DNA of 64,000 bases, from contig CM023449.1 in the NCBI GenBank assembly GCA_013339765.2, positions 34,361,702 through 34,425,701 of the forward strand, written 5' to 3'. Source of the DNA: Haemaphysalis longicornis (taxonomy: Eukaryota > Arthropoda > Arachnida > Ixodida > Ixodidae). The translations under genes were made by a program, and so were the position numbers. Within the stretch, counting starts at the first letter, position 1, and each line of letters begins with the position of its first letter. The notes below the pieces were generated by a model. It was not told the origin of the DNA and ran no database searches. It worked only from the letters and a program-made list of their open reading frames with translations. Shown piece after piece: positions 1 through 13,100 of this stretch.

Positions 1-149
1 CTTAGCAATAAAACTGGTCCACTTTCAATTGATTTTCTAACACCACAGAAGGCCAATATCACTCTTGAGTTGTATCTGAAAGCGCGTGAATAAAATTCAA
101 AATTGTACGCCAAAAATTGTTTTTGATATCAGTTAATTCCAAAAAAGTG

Positions 150-200
<51 letters not shown>

Positions 201-1122
201 TTGGTATACCTACAATGCCCAAATATGGGCGTTATCATTGTGGTTCGCAAAAAAGTAAGACATAATACAGGGGATGAAATCCTTCATGATAGAAAACAGA
301 TAAAGCGGCCAACTCATGATTTGAAACACCAAAGTTCTATATTATGGGGGGTAGACTCTATTAACAAATTACAAAACTTTCCCCTGTACCCCAGGAAGGT
401 TAGCTTGAATTGATATACCAAACAAACTACGTGCAATTCACGCATTTATTTGCAAAGAGGAAACAAGTTTGCTGCAAACTTAACCTGTCAGAAGCGATTC
501 CCCCGCAAAGCCAGGTTTTAGAGCAATGTGGTTTGGAGTACACTCAAGAGCCCATATGTACTACCAGAACTGCTTACTTCGCGCTCATCATTTATGATAT
601 GTATGATGGACTTGGGAACACATGTACATGGATATTATGAGGCAAAGTAAAAAGAACATAAAATATTAAACGCCTCCGCCTGTGCCACTAAGTATAACAG
701 GCTTAACCCAATATTAATATAAAAGAATTGGCCGAGGGGCAAAAGATGTACATGTACTGTCAAAAGTGCTGACTTCGCGCTTATTATGTATGATGTCTAT
801 GATGGACTTAATCACACATATACAGCGAGAACTGCTGACTTCGCGCTCACTGTATATGCACGATGGACTTGAGCACACATGTACTGCCAGAACTGCTGAC
901 TTCGTGCTCATTATATGTTTGTATGATGGACTTGAGCAAACATGTACTGCCAGAACTGCTGACTTCGCGCTCATTATTATGATATGTATGATGGACTTAG
1001 GATGCTTTTGTAACACACCAAGCTCAGAAAAAAAAACCTTGGCAATATCAGTCCCTCATCACGACGTCTCACTGCAGCATGTTTTCTCGCACTAATTGTC
1101 GTTCCTTTTTCGTTGCATTTAG
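1..1122 (+). repeat. Intron of gene A with (TTTA)n and a 60-70 bp minisatellite
   Basis: A pure TTTA microsatellite lies at about 148-201. From about 545 to 1001 a unit of some 60-70 bases, built around CTGCTGACTTCGCGCTCAT, TGTATGATGGACTT and ACATGTACTGCC, recurs four to five times with drift. Reading frames here are by-products of the repeat. No exon was recognised before 1123. Confidence 0.7.
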
Positions 1123-1181
1123 TTGGTCTGAAGGCCCCGCCGTTGTAAACGCCTTCTACTACGAAACTAAAAATGAAATGG
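1123..1181 (+). CDS. Gene A exon: substrate-binding NAFYY motif
   Basis: This 59-bp exon lies between a pyrimidine-rich acceptor (ag at 1121-1122) and the donor gtgaga. The first base completes a codon from an exon outside the window. It then encodes WSEGPAVVNAFYYETKNEM and one base of the next codon. VNAFYY corresponds to the family motif NA(Y/F)Y, which hydrogen-bonds the peptide substrate. The last G joins TG of the next exon to make Val, giving NEMVFPAG, very close to the family consensus NEIVFPAG. Confidence 0.85.
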
Positions 1182-4100
1182 GTGAGAAACTTCATGTCTT
1201 ATGCAGCCCCTTTTTATCCACAATACTCGGCAGCAGTAGTTTGTCATTTATGCTTGCACGGAGGCAAATTTGGAACCAGTCGAGTACGAACAGCTTGTTG
1301 AAACGAAACTTGGAAAGTGAAACTAATGTTACCGTTTCATCAATTTGTTACATCCTTTTTCGTTATTTGTGCGACTGGGAGCGCAATTTATTCGATACAT
1401 GCACACTCGATTGTGCCCTGGTACCTGCTAGCACAGATATATGAATATAATTGCGCAGACCTTTTTAAGGTGCCTATATTTTCCCACAGAACATTTCCCA
1501 TCTTTGCTTCCAAAAATAAAAGTTTCAAACTTTTCTTCCAGTGTTCCCCGCGGGAGTCCTTCAGGGTGTCATGTACCAGTACGGTCTTCCTCGGTAAGCC
1601 AAAAAGTGGGATTTAGGCGTACTTGAAGTATTTTGCACACATTTCCAACGCACAGGCACAAACCTACGACATTCAATAATTTCAAGCGGCAAAGCCCCCC
1701 GGTAATTCAAAGGTTCCTTTGGCTATATTCTTCGTGCCGATCAAACCATTAACTCTTTCTGCGCTGAATATTAAAAAAATGGCTCCAATTCATGCGGTGA
1801 AGTTGGTTGGAAAGCAAAGCTTTAAACGACACCCACAACAATTGCCCATGCGATATCACTTGAATTCACACACATGGCTCTACAAAATGTGAAACCGGAG
1901 ATTATGCGAGCCGTTACATGGAATTCGTGGGGGCGGCGTCCCGAACGCAGCAGCAGCGTCGGCCACTGCCGGGCCAGTCCGGCGGATGCTGCCGCTGTAG
2001 CCCGGTCGTGAGTCGGGAAAAAGAAAACGGAGGGAAGCGTCTTTCGAAGGGTGAGACAGTGGAACCTAGCCATCCTGACGTGCTAGCTTGGGGCTACACT
2101 ACCGCGCGACACAAGCGCAGACACCGAAACGATCCGGCATCTGAGCTTAGTGATCCCATTTGTACCGATTTAAAAGTTTAGTCAATTTGAGTATTGCGTC
2201 AAAGCTGAGGGAACTTTTAGAATCGCTATTTATCAGAACCAGTTGCTACTTTCTCCTTTTGTAATACCTCTTAACACACAACCAAATTGGTATTCACCAA
2301 TTTAGAAAGCGGAGTCCCATTCGTGGCAAGCAGTGCGCAGGAGGGAGCGTTTCTCTAGCGGCGTTTCTGTTTTCCCGCCCTCAAAACAAATCCTCAGGTT
2401 ATGTTTTCCGTGCGGCCACTTAATCCCGTCGGGTGTGGGTTACCCTGTACGTGTTGTCGAACAAGTTAATCAAGCCGTGCGAAGGCAGCGCGCACTGGAC
2501 TCGAAGCTGTTCCAAAACAGGCCCAAAACAACCGTCGCTAAAGCAGACGACAAAGCCGTACCTCCGACGTCGCCGCCGCCGGCGAGCAGGCACTCTCGCG
2601 CAGGGAACGCTGGGTAAATTCGCCGCGCCGTCCCGTACCTTTGCCGTGTCCACCGCCGCATCCTCGGGCTTCGAACACATCTTTTAGCACGCTGCAGCAG
2701 CGTGCTAACAACAGCCCGCTTGTGGGTAGCGGGGTGCACGGAGCTGAAGTTCAGGTAGCGGGCTGTGTGTGTTTCCTTACGGTGCACGCTGAAACTTAGC
2801 CTCTAGCCCTGCCGAGGCCCGAGAACGTCCAGGAAAAGAAGTTTGCCATCGGCCTCTTCTTTTAACGTGAACTGAATGCACGTTCCATACTGATGAGGTG
2901 GGCCAGAAAGCTGTTCGCTGCGTCTTTCTGAACGGCGCAAAAACAATCGTCGACATAACGGAGGGAGCACTTTCGGGTGAGGGGCAAAGGAGGCTAGTGC
3001 CCGTGCTTCCAGCACTTTGTCCATGGTCAGGTTTTCCGCCATGACCGAAATAGCGGCACCTATTCGAGTGCCCTGTCTTTTCTTGTAGAAAACCGAAGTA
3101 CGTAATGTTAAGGCCAAAAACCCGGAAGCCTGCATAGGTCTGGCACATCGATCGGGGATCTCTGGGGCAACGTCTCATCAGCCTCGAGAGCAGCGGTGCA
3201 TACAGTGACAGCCAGGTCAGTCGGAACGCTCGTGAAAAGGGACTTCACGTCGAAGGACACCATCAAGGCGTCTTCCTCGATCACGGTATTGCGAGTCTTC
3301 TCGACAAAATCGAAATAATTACGAACGTGAGTGGTCCCTTGACCGACGAGCACAGCCAGAACTTGGTGCAGGAACTTCGACAGGCTGTGCAAAGGAGAAC
3401 GTGTATAATCAACAATGGGGCGCATTGGGACGCCTGGCTTATGGATTTTTGGTAGTCCATGAAGTGCAGGTGCGGCTCCATTGTGGCTGAGCAGTTTGTA
3501 GTAGAGGGCTTTGTGGTTCCTGGAGACGGTGAGGAATACGTCGGCCAGCAGGTTTTTGAATTCTCGTTCCACCGTGAGTGTCGGATCCTTCTTGAGGAGG
3601 ATATACGTGTCACTCTCATCAAGCAGAAAACGCATCTTCCCGTAGTCGGCACTATCAAGAAGAACGGTAGCATTGCCTTTGTCAGCTGGCAGGATCGCGA
3701 TGTCATCGGTTTCACGAAGGCTCTTGATTGCTTCGCGTTCCACACGTGTCAACGCTGTGCGGGCAGGTCCGCGCTGAGCAGAGTGAAGGACGCCAACCAC
3801 TCGGGTGCGGACCTCTTCGCGACGAGTGTTTTCGACATGCCTGATAGCATTCTCCACCGCGCATACTAGTTTCTTCTTGTACGGTTCAGGTACGAAACTG
3901 AGATTCAATCCTAGGCTCAGAACACTTTCCTCGTCTTGGCTTGGCCTGTATGACGACAAGTTATGTACAATCGCTTTAGAAGGCGTCCTAGTTTTGAACA
4001 ACTGGCCGGCGTCTCTTTTTTGTTCCGAATGATGCCTTGACGATGCTGCGTTTGTTCACCTATTCGTGGTATCAAGTCTATTTTAGATGCAGCGCATCTC

Positions 4101-7100
4101 TTGCTCTGAGGAATGTCCCTCCTGCGTCGTCGGCGTCCGTCCGCACGCCACCTGCGCATGCGCGACTCTCCTCCGTTCGTCTCTCCCACAGCTGTGCGCA
4201 ACACTCTCACTCCGGTGCATTAGCATAACGACAGCTGGCGCGCTTGGTTGGCGCGCGCTTCGCTGCGTTAACGCTGCGTTAACAGCTGCTCCGGTGCGCA
4301 TGTGCGCGCATGCGCGACTCTCTCCCGCGGTCTCCTCTCCTTCAAGCGCTGTGAATATAAAGCGGGTATCGCTCCGCGGCGCTTCAGTCAGCGCTCGCTC
4401 TCGTTCTTCTCGAACATCGATGATAAAACCAAGATTCGACCACTGCTGCGGCAACCGCTCACTGTGCACTTTACTGACCATAAAGTCATCATTCTTAAAT
4501 GTAATAAAGAGCTGGGTGGTGATCGCTAAAACACGTGTACTCTCTCGCGGGGAGATGGGGGCAATTTTTTGGTTACCTTTACATGGAGGTGGGAAGATTT
4601 GAGCTCCGATTGACGAGATTTTTTTTGTTTTTGACATTGCGCTAATACAAAACCACCCAACTGCGAGGCGCTTGTTTCATTGAAGCGGTTGTTCTGTTTA
4701 ACTAACCGACTCTATCAAGACTAGTGCAGTTTAGTGTATTTGTTGATACCCGGAAAAAAATAATAAAGCAAACCTATTGCGGTGTGTCCGTTTGTGCAGG
4801 TCTATTAACATGGGAGCCATCGGAAGCATCGCTGCACACGAGATTACACACGGCTTTGACGACACAGGTAAACCACTTACTCATTACTTATCACTTGCGA
4901 CCCGGAATTTTAGGCACGTAAAGAACTTTAAACGCCTATAATGATAACTGAAAAGTGCCATGTAGGCATATATAAGGCCCCAAATACTCTCGTTTAGGGT
5001 GTATATTGGCTCAATTCGTATTTGCTTCAGCAGCGTATTTTAGGAGAATATTTCGACTTAATAAAAATGGCCGGCAAATCATGTTCTCTCAGAAAGAGAT
5101 TTTGTTTTCTTTGTGAACATAAGCCACACAAGAGCTGCTGTTTAAAGATTTACGTGAAATGCAGGATGATCAGACCCAAACGAAAGGCCTGAAAGCCATG
5201 AGAAACCACACCCGTCAGAATGATATGCTGCTTGAAATTGCGCCTCCTTCATTATTTACTTTTGTGCGGAAAAACAAAGCTCAGCGTCCGCTGGAGTTGG
5301 AGGAGCATTCCGGGACTTTGGGAGGCTCCGTCAGTTCTTTCAGGACAGGGAATCCTGGAATTTTATGTCAGACCGATTTAGGCAAGTGGTCTTTCGGCGA
5401 TGGTGGCGGACTGGTCCTGGACCTCCTAAATGAGCTTAGCATTCTGAGTCAGTGTGGCGCCCAAGCTCTGTGCTGCTGAAATGTTTTCTGCAAACGGTGT
5501 TAAATGCGCACACGTATGTGGCATGTAACTCTCATGTGTAGCGTGGTGTAAATAATTTGGGCTGCGACTCTTTCGTCGACTGCGAAGCTTCTAATACCAC
5601 CGGAGTGCTTTTTTTTTTTTTAGCGAAAGCTGCACTACGCTACCTCGGGCAGTCTTCGCGGGGTGACCAGTTTTCACCTTGAGAGCTAGAGGTCAAACCG
5701 CACCCCATTCCGCAATCGCCCGGCACGGAGCAAGCGGCCCGATGGCGGGGAGAGATAGGCTTAATGTAGGATGACACCAGCGCGAACTTAAACAAAGAAA
5801 AAGGAAGTGGAACACAAGGACAGCCGCTGCCCGAACAATAAAAGTGTACATCAAGAACGGCGAATATAAAAACAAAGCAAAACAATAAAAAACACTGCGC
5901 ATGAGTGAAACAAGTTTAGAAAAGCCATGGATGATTAAGCAACTAGATAGACACCGGCGACAGTCAAGGCCCACGCAGATATGCTACCTTTTTGGGATGA
6001 AGACACACGCTTGCTTGGCGGACAAACGTGTCTCCTCTTTCTGTTATGTGGAACGGTTCCATGTATTCGCGGGGCCTTTGTTCACGGTGCCTAAATAAAA
6101 TGTCAGTGGTAAGAAAATTAAGCTTACATCGGCTACACTTCGTACAATGTGAAGAAAGATGGGATGGTGGGGGCCCTGAATGATAATTTATGCTCTCTCA
6201 AACGCACATCGATACAACTTTTGTTCCATTTTCTTTGTGTTTGTTTAGGTTCGCACTGGTTTCATCTAAGAATATCTTTCAAACCAGCCCAGCTTCCAAC
6301 CCTTCCGCAGAGAAAGAGGCGAGGAGGGAACAGAAGCATGCGGGGGACCCGTGTCGCCACCTGGTGGAGGAAGGCGAGGAGGGCACCGTTGCAGCGATAA
6401 GCGCGGGCAACCAAGAAAGGCCAGGAGGCCACGTGGGGCGCAGACCCGCGTGCGATTAAGGAAGACGAAAATCCAGCTGTGGTCGCTCGTACAGCTACGA
6501 TGCTTAAACAACGCCGTGGGGCGAAAAAAGATTATGAACAAACAGTGTATTCATCGCAAACATGTCTGTATATCATTACGAACCCACACCATGACCACCC
6601 CTTGAAAATAGGCGTAGCCAGGGCACTGAAGCTTTCGCTATCAACTAGGGTTAAACAAAGCTAAATCACAGCAATTTTTGTAGTCGTTTTCCGCACTTGT
6701 CTCAGTTCTTTAAGGTGTAAGAATGGACTCTGGCGGAAGAAGCACAATCGGTAACTTCTCGCTGAGGACACAACTGCGCTTCGAAGAAAGATGCTAATTG
6801 CAACACTATTATTCGTTGACAGAGCAGAACAGCCTTCTCAGCTATTCACAACACCGATGAATCCTCCTAGATATTACAGTGAAGAAGAATATTTCTGTAC
6901 AAATTACTGAGCCTTTTTGTCCTGCAGGAGCAGGTGATTAGCCAAGCTGCAGGAACAACAGCATTCAGTAACTATGTACAATTTATCAATTGTCAACATC
7001 AGACAGAGCGCAAGACTCTTTGGAACAAATTCCCTGAATGCTAGATTTACAAATGCCATTAAATGTTTCCCGGCACGCCAAAGGACGGGTTTTTTACGGC

Positions 7101-10100
7101 GCTAAAACGTTCCTGCCAATATAGTCAAAATAGGCACCTAAAGGAGTACTGACACGAAATTTCAAAGCTGAGATAACTGTGTAGAACGCTTCGTTTTTAT
7201 CAGGAGATATCTCTCAGAAAGTTTCAACACGAACTGTTCAGCGAAACATATTTAAAATCCATTTTAATCTTCGCCCGCAAGAGAAAGCCCAGAGTGGACC
7301 AACGTGGCATCATCTGCTACTTGCCCCAAACCGCCGACGTCGGGGCTCCCGTGAAGAAGCCGACGTGCTGGCTGTGGTTGGCGCGCGGTGCTCGGGCGTG
7401 TGTACACGCCATGGCTTTGAGACTTACGTCATGCTGCCCGGGCCTGTGGGGACGGCGAAGACCTTGGCCGGTCTGGGCGCGCGCGTGCGCTCGCTCGCGC
7501 GCGCTTCCAGAGCGGCAGCGATACGGCAAGAATGGTGACGTCACGTGATACCTCCAGTCATGGCGGCCGCTCGACGTTCGTTATGTCGAAACCTAAACTG
7601 ACACGAATAAACGACGCCGTAAATGAATGTTTACGCTGCGCTCGACCGTCTAATCTGTCATTCTATGATTAGTGGGCTGGTAGGCACGCATAGCAGCGAA
7701 AAAAAAGTAACAGCAAAATTTCGTGTCAGTACTCCTTGAAATCTCATATATTCAAAATAGGCACTTATAGACATAAAAAAACTATTGCTCGAAATTCTTC
7801 CCTTCCCTTAGTTTATTCTTATGTGTTAAATAGGCTTGATAAAGACCCAATGCAAAAATAGGCGGTTTACCTAAAGTGTCGGTCTTTACTTTTCACTTGG
7901 GCCATGCTATTTTCTCTGAAAATATTATTGTCGGCAAAATGCCCCCCCCCCCCCCATGAGCATGTATATATTTATTTGTATATAATTATAAGGAGATTGT
8001 TTTGAGACAAAGATGACTTGAACGGAGAGGCCTAAATTGCGTAACATATTTTCGCCAGCAAAGGACGCAACCGTTGACCAATGTTTTCTTTGTTCTGGCA
8101 GGGAGTCAGTATGATGCAAAGGGTCGGCTACGCGAGTGGTGGAGCAACAGTAGTCGACAAAAATACCGGGAAAAGTCTCAGTGCTTTGTGGAGCAGTATG
8201 GAAGTATTTATGACGAGGAAGCCGGAATGCAGGTACAGTGACCACTTGCTTCCTCTTTTGAAGTAAATTTTGAAACGTTAGCGAGACAAAGAAAAAAATA
8301 TGTCGCAGACAGGCTTACTAGACGTCATTGCCCCCAGCTCATGCATATTGCCGCGAACTGTGCATTGGGTTTGTTTATTAAATGCAGAGCATTTCTTAGC
8401 CTCGCCTGTTCCTGCGTTGGACGGTGTCCACAGTTTCGCGTCCGCAGCAGGTGCGCCTCTCCTTCCCTCCTCTCTCTCAACAGCAGCTGGCGCGCGCATG
8501 CGTCGTAGTCAGCCCGTTCGCTCCGTCGCGGTCTCGGCGTAACAGGTGCGTGATAGCAGCGCGGTGGGGCGTGGAAGGGCGCGCGCTGCTTGCGCATGCG
8601 CGCTCTCCCCCCCGTACCGCTCTCCCTCTACTGCGCGCGCTGCAAATATAGCGGCTAGCGGTCGCTCGTGTTTCAGTCACTGCGTTGCTCCTTCCTTCCT
8701 TGGTTGGAAGAAGAAGACGACGACGAAGAACCTGCCGGTATGGTTGCGTATCGGTTCCTGCTTCAACGGCCTCTAAACCCGGTTCGCTACCATCCACCTT
8801 CTTCTCAGTGATTCCCCGTTGATAACGAAGCGCCCCGCTTCATTTTGATACCCAGTGTCCCCAGTTTCTTCGAACCACGGGGCTTTTTGCAGCCCCACCA
8901 CCGCCACTGCCACATTAGGCCTCGGCGCAATCATGTCGGCGCCGCCGGCGCTGCTGCGGCCCCCTGTGCTGGACTTGCAGACGGCGTCGCTTCTACCTCC
9001 TGCGTCTACAACCCCTGTCATTACTACGCTGCCCCCACTGACCGCCGCTACGCCGCCACCGGCCATCGATGTGCCTGCCCCTCCAACGGTGCCCCGCAGT
9101 TCTACACCACCCAGCAGTTCATCGACCACCAATGGAACAGCGCCCCATAGTGACCCAACTGCGGCATGTGAGGACGTCTATATGCAAGACGACGTGCAAC
9201 ACCCGCCGAGTGTTCCCAGCTCTGTTGATGCACCCCTGAACTACCCAGAAACACACTCTCAACTCGGACCTCTCAATGACCGTGCTTCGTGGACTCGGCC
9301 AACCTCTTCCACCAGCAGAACCGTGAACAAAACTGATCGGGTGAGTAGGCCACGCTCTCTGCTCGTGCTCAGACCGCTCGCTAAAATCAGCGTCAATGAG
9401 ATTCCCAAACATACCCTGGCCCATCTAATTGGCACAACTGCACCAAACCCTTACCTTGCCGAACTAGCTTCCCACCGGTACGACACACTCGGCAACTGCC
9501 TTTACATCACAGTGTACGACGATTCCCACACGCAACGTCTCTTATCAGCCACTCAGCTACATTTCCTCCAGAGTGGATCCTCAGTCACAATTCCAATTGA
9601 AATCAAGCTGTCCCCGTATCGGCCCAATACGTCCAGAGGTGTTATTGAAGTTGAGCCCAATGAAACAAATGAAGAAATTCTGAAATGGATCCGCTGCGAA
9701 CAAGCCAAAATCATAGCATGCCACCGCCTTGGCCACTCCAACAGAGCAGTCTTAACGTTCGACTCTCCCAATCTCCCAAAAGTGGTAAAATACTATATGG
9801 CCATCATCAAAGTGTCGCCATACCAACCGCGTCGAATGGTATGTTATAACTGCCATAACATCGGGCATATGTCTCGACATTGTCCTTCTCCAACCGTTTG
9901 TCGCAACTGTGGGAAAATGCATCCCGACACAACAGACTGTGGACCCACCATCTACTGCGTCGTTTGCGATGAGTTGGGCCACATTGCACTGAACCCTACC
10001 TGCCCTGGAAGAGTTCCCACGCCACCCAACAAACCCCCTGCCAAGGACCGTGCCAATGGCATCTCTTGGGCGGATCTCGTGCAGCAAAAAGATATTTCAT

Positions 10101-13100
10101 TCCCTCGTCTTCCTACTACGCAAACCATTACAAACGAGCCCAAAAGTAATTCTCAATCGAAAGACTCTGACAACAATATGGCACATATTCTTGCTCAACT
10201 GAATGCCCTTCGTGCGGAAAATCAGCAACTCAAGGCCGAAATCATGGAACTTAAACGAGCCCAACAACCCAGACTCCCACCCACCTCTCAACCACCCCCC
10301 TGTCAACCGCCCTCCTCCCAGCCGTCCACATCCACGACCCCTTCATCCACAAGGCGCACTCGAAGCCCTAGTACTAAACGCACTCCTACCTCCAAATCCA
10401 GACTGGACCCCCAACTTACTCAAGTACTGCAAACTATACGTACTGACATACATCAAGAACGACTCGCTCGACAGGAAGATTGCAAAAACACGCATTCCTA
10501 TATCGACACGCAGGTGAACCAACTACGAACACTTCTACAACAAGTCATTACACGCCTTCCACCCATTGACCCAACCAAAGAGCCCCCGAGAAAGATCCCA
10601 CCCCCACGTCCGCAGATTGTTTCATGACTGCCCCAGTAACGGCACTACAGTGGAACTGCCGCAGCTTTCAGCACCAGCGCACTACTTTACTGATGAAGGT
10701 TAAACAGTCCCAACCTTCGTTTATTCTCCTCCAAGAAACACACGGAACTCCGAGTATCCCCGGTTATGTTGCACATACGAACCCATCTATCACGCAATTG
10801 ACGCGCGGTAGGTCCAAAGTAAAATCAACTCTTACTCCAGGATATGCCGCCGTTCTTGTACAGTCCCACTTCGCTACCTCTCCCGTCATCCTCCCCGAAT
10901 TCTCATCCTGTAATCACGAAGTCATTGCAGTTTTAACACGCCTCCCTTCTGGCCGCAAAATTATTCTCGTCTCAGCCTACTACAAACCTATCGACAGTTC
11001 CTCACGTTCCTCCGAGTTTGCCTGGATCCCGGCTCTCGTCACCCGTCACCCAAATATTCCAATACTCATTTGTGGTGACTTCAACGCCCCTCACCCACAA
11101 TGGGGTTACAGCCGCCCATCTGCTCGAGGAAGCTCTCTCGCCGACACCATGGATCTCCACAATTTCATTCTTATCAATGAACCTTTCCAAAAGACAAGAA
11201 TTGGCCTTCATAAAGCTCAGGAAGATACCACACCGGACCTCACTTGGGCAACACCCAATCTCATCAAAAGTTGGTCCCCCTACTCTACAACCTGGGGCAG
11301 TGATCACTTCCCCCTCCTAATAACGTTTCGTGGCAAGAAGACGCGCACCAAGCAAACACTATCACGACTAGACTGGGACACCTTCCGCGAATATATCGAC
11401 CAAAAAGACCCCCCTGCCTCCTTCGATGATTTTGCGAATCTTATTCGAACTTCTACCCAAGCAGCCACCGAAGAAATCGAGTGCTCTTCCGACACACCAG
11501 CTCTCGATGCCCACCTCACAAACCTCTGGAAAAAAGTGCACTATCTCACACAACTGTACCGCTCTACCGGCAAACGTCATACAATCCTCGTCCGCATCCG
11601 CCGCCAGTATAAACTCATCACGTCATACCAACGTTGCCTTTCCAATAAGCACTGGAATGATCTCTGTGCCACACTCGGTCATGGAAAAGGCCTTCGGGCT
11701 CTCTGGAAAATTCACCAAAGTCTTGGACCTAAGAAAAAACAGCGACTTCCACTATTTGCTACCCTCACGCTCACAAAAGACCCAGTCAGCGTTGAACATG
11801 ATATCATTATGGCTTTCTTCCCCCACGCCCAACTCCATCCCCCTCCTCCTCTTCCACACATACCCATTTCATCGCCACAGGACGACCTCGACCTTCCCTT
11901 CACCTTCAATGAACTTTACACGGCCATTCACCAAGGTAAACCCAAATCTGCCCCTGGACATGACGGTGTGACCTGGAAACACCTCCGCAACTTGCCAAAA
12001 CCTGCCCTTGTTGCCTTACTTGGCCATGTTAACCGCTGCTGGGAAAATGGTGAAGTTACTGAGCATCTTAAGCTCACTCTCATCTTCCCTATTCCCAAAC
12101 CCAAGAAGCCTGGTACCGGCCCAACTGACCTCACCAACCTCCGACCCATCTCTCTTACTCCTGTTTTCTGCAAACTCATAGAAAGGCTAATCAATAACCG
12201 TATCACCCATTACCTCGAATATGTCAAACCATACTTTCACCCTGCACAGACTGGCTTCCGCCCTAACCTGAGCACTCACGATAGCCTTTGGCTATTACGT
12301 CGAGTGATCAATCGCTCCCATCACAACCACTCTCCTCCCGACTTGATCCTAGCAGTTGACCTACGCAAGGCTTTTGATCGCGTTAATCAATCTGCCATAC
12401 TAGAGGAACTGGCGCACGCCTACCCAAGCACCCGGGCACAAATCTGGATCCGCAATTTTTTGAACGCTCGGCCAATACGACTTCAAGGATCTCACCCAGG
12501 CTGGACTCCTCGCACGTACTACCTTGACCGCGGGGTACCTCAGGGATCCATACTTTCCCCGATACTATTTAATCTCGCCATGGTGAGGGTCGCTCGAAAT
12601 CTCGAACGTGACTCTGCTGCACGATTCACAATATATGCAGACGATGTAACCATATGGACTGAATCAGCCGACTTTTCATGCTACGAAGACATGCAAACCG
12701 AACTCCAAGCCGCCGCAAATAGCCTTGAATGCTCTTGGCCTCTCTTGGTTTGGAATTAGCCCCCGAAAAAAACCGAATTCTTACCTGTATTTGGCCACAA
12801 ACCCCCTCCACACTATAACCTTCCAACTCTTCTTCTCGCCGGTACTCCTATAACAGCTAGTTTTCAACCCATACGACTACTCGGAATCCCAATCGGACAC
12901 AAAAACAGCCCGTCAATATGGTTACAGCAGCTGAAAGCTAAATGGAAAACAATTCAACATGCCATACATCGCCTCTCGAACAAATTTGGTGGAGCAAGCC
13001 AGAAGGCAACCCAAACTTTAGCCCACGCCGTCGCAATTGGTACCATAACTTACGCAGCCCAAACCTACGACCTCAACAAAACGGCCATGAGAACGCTTCA

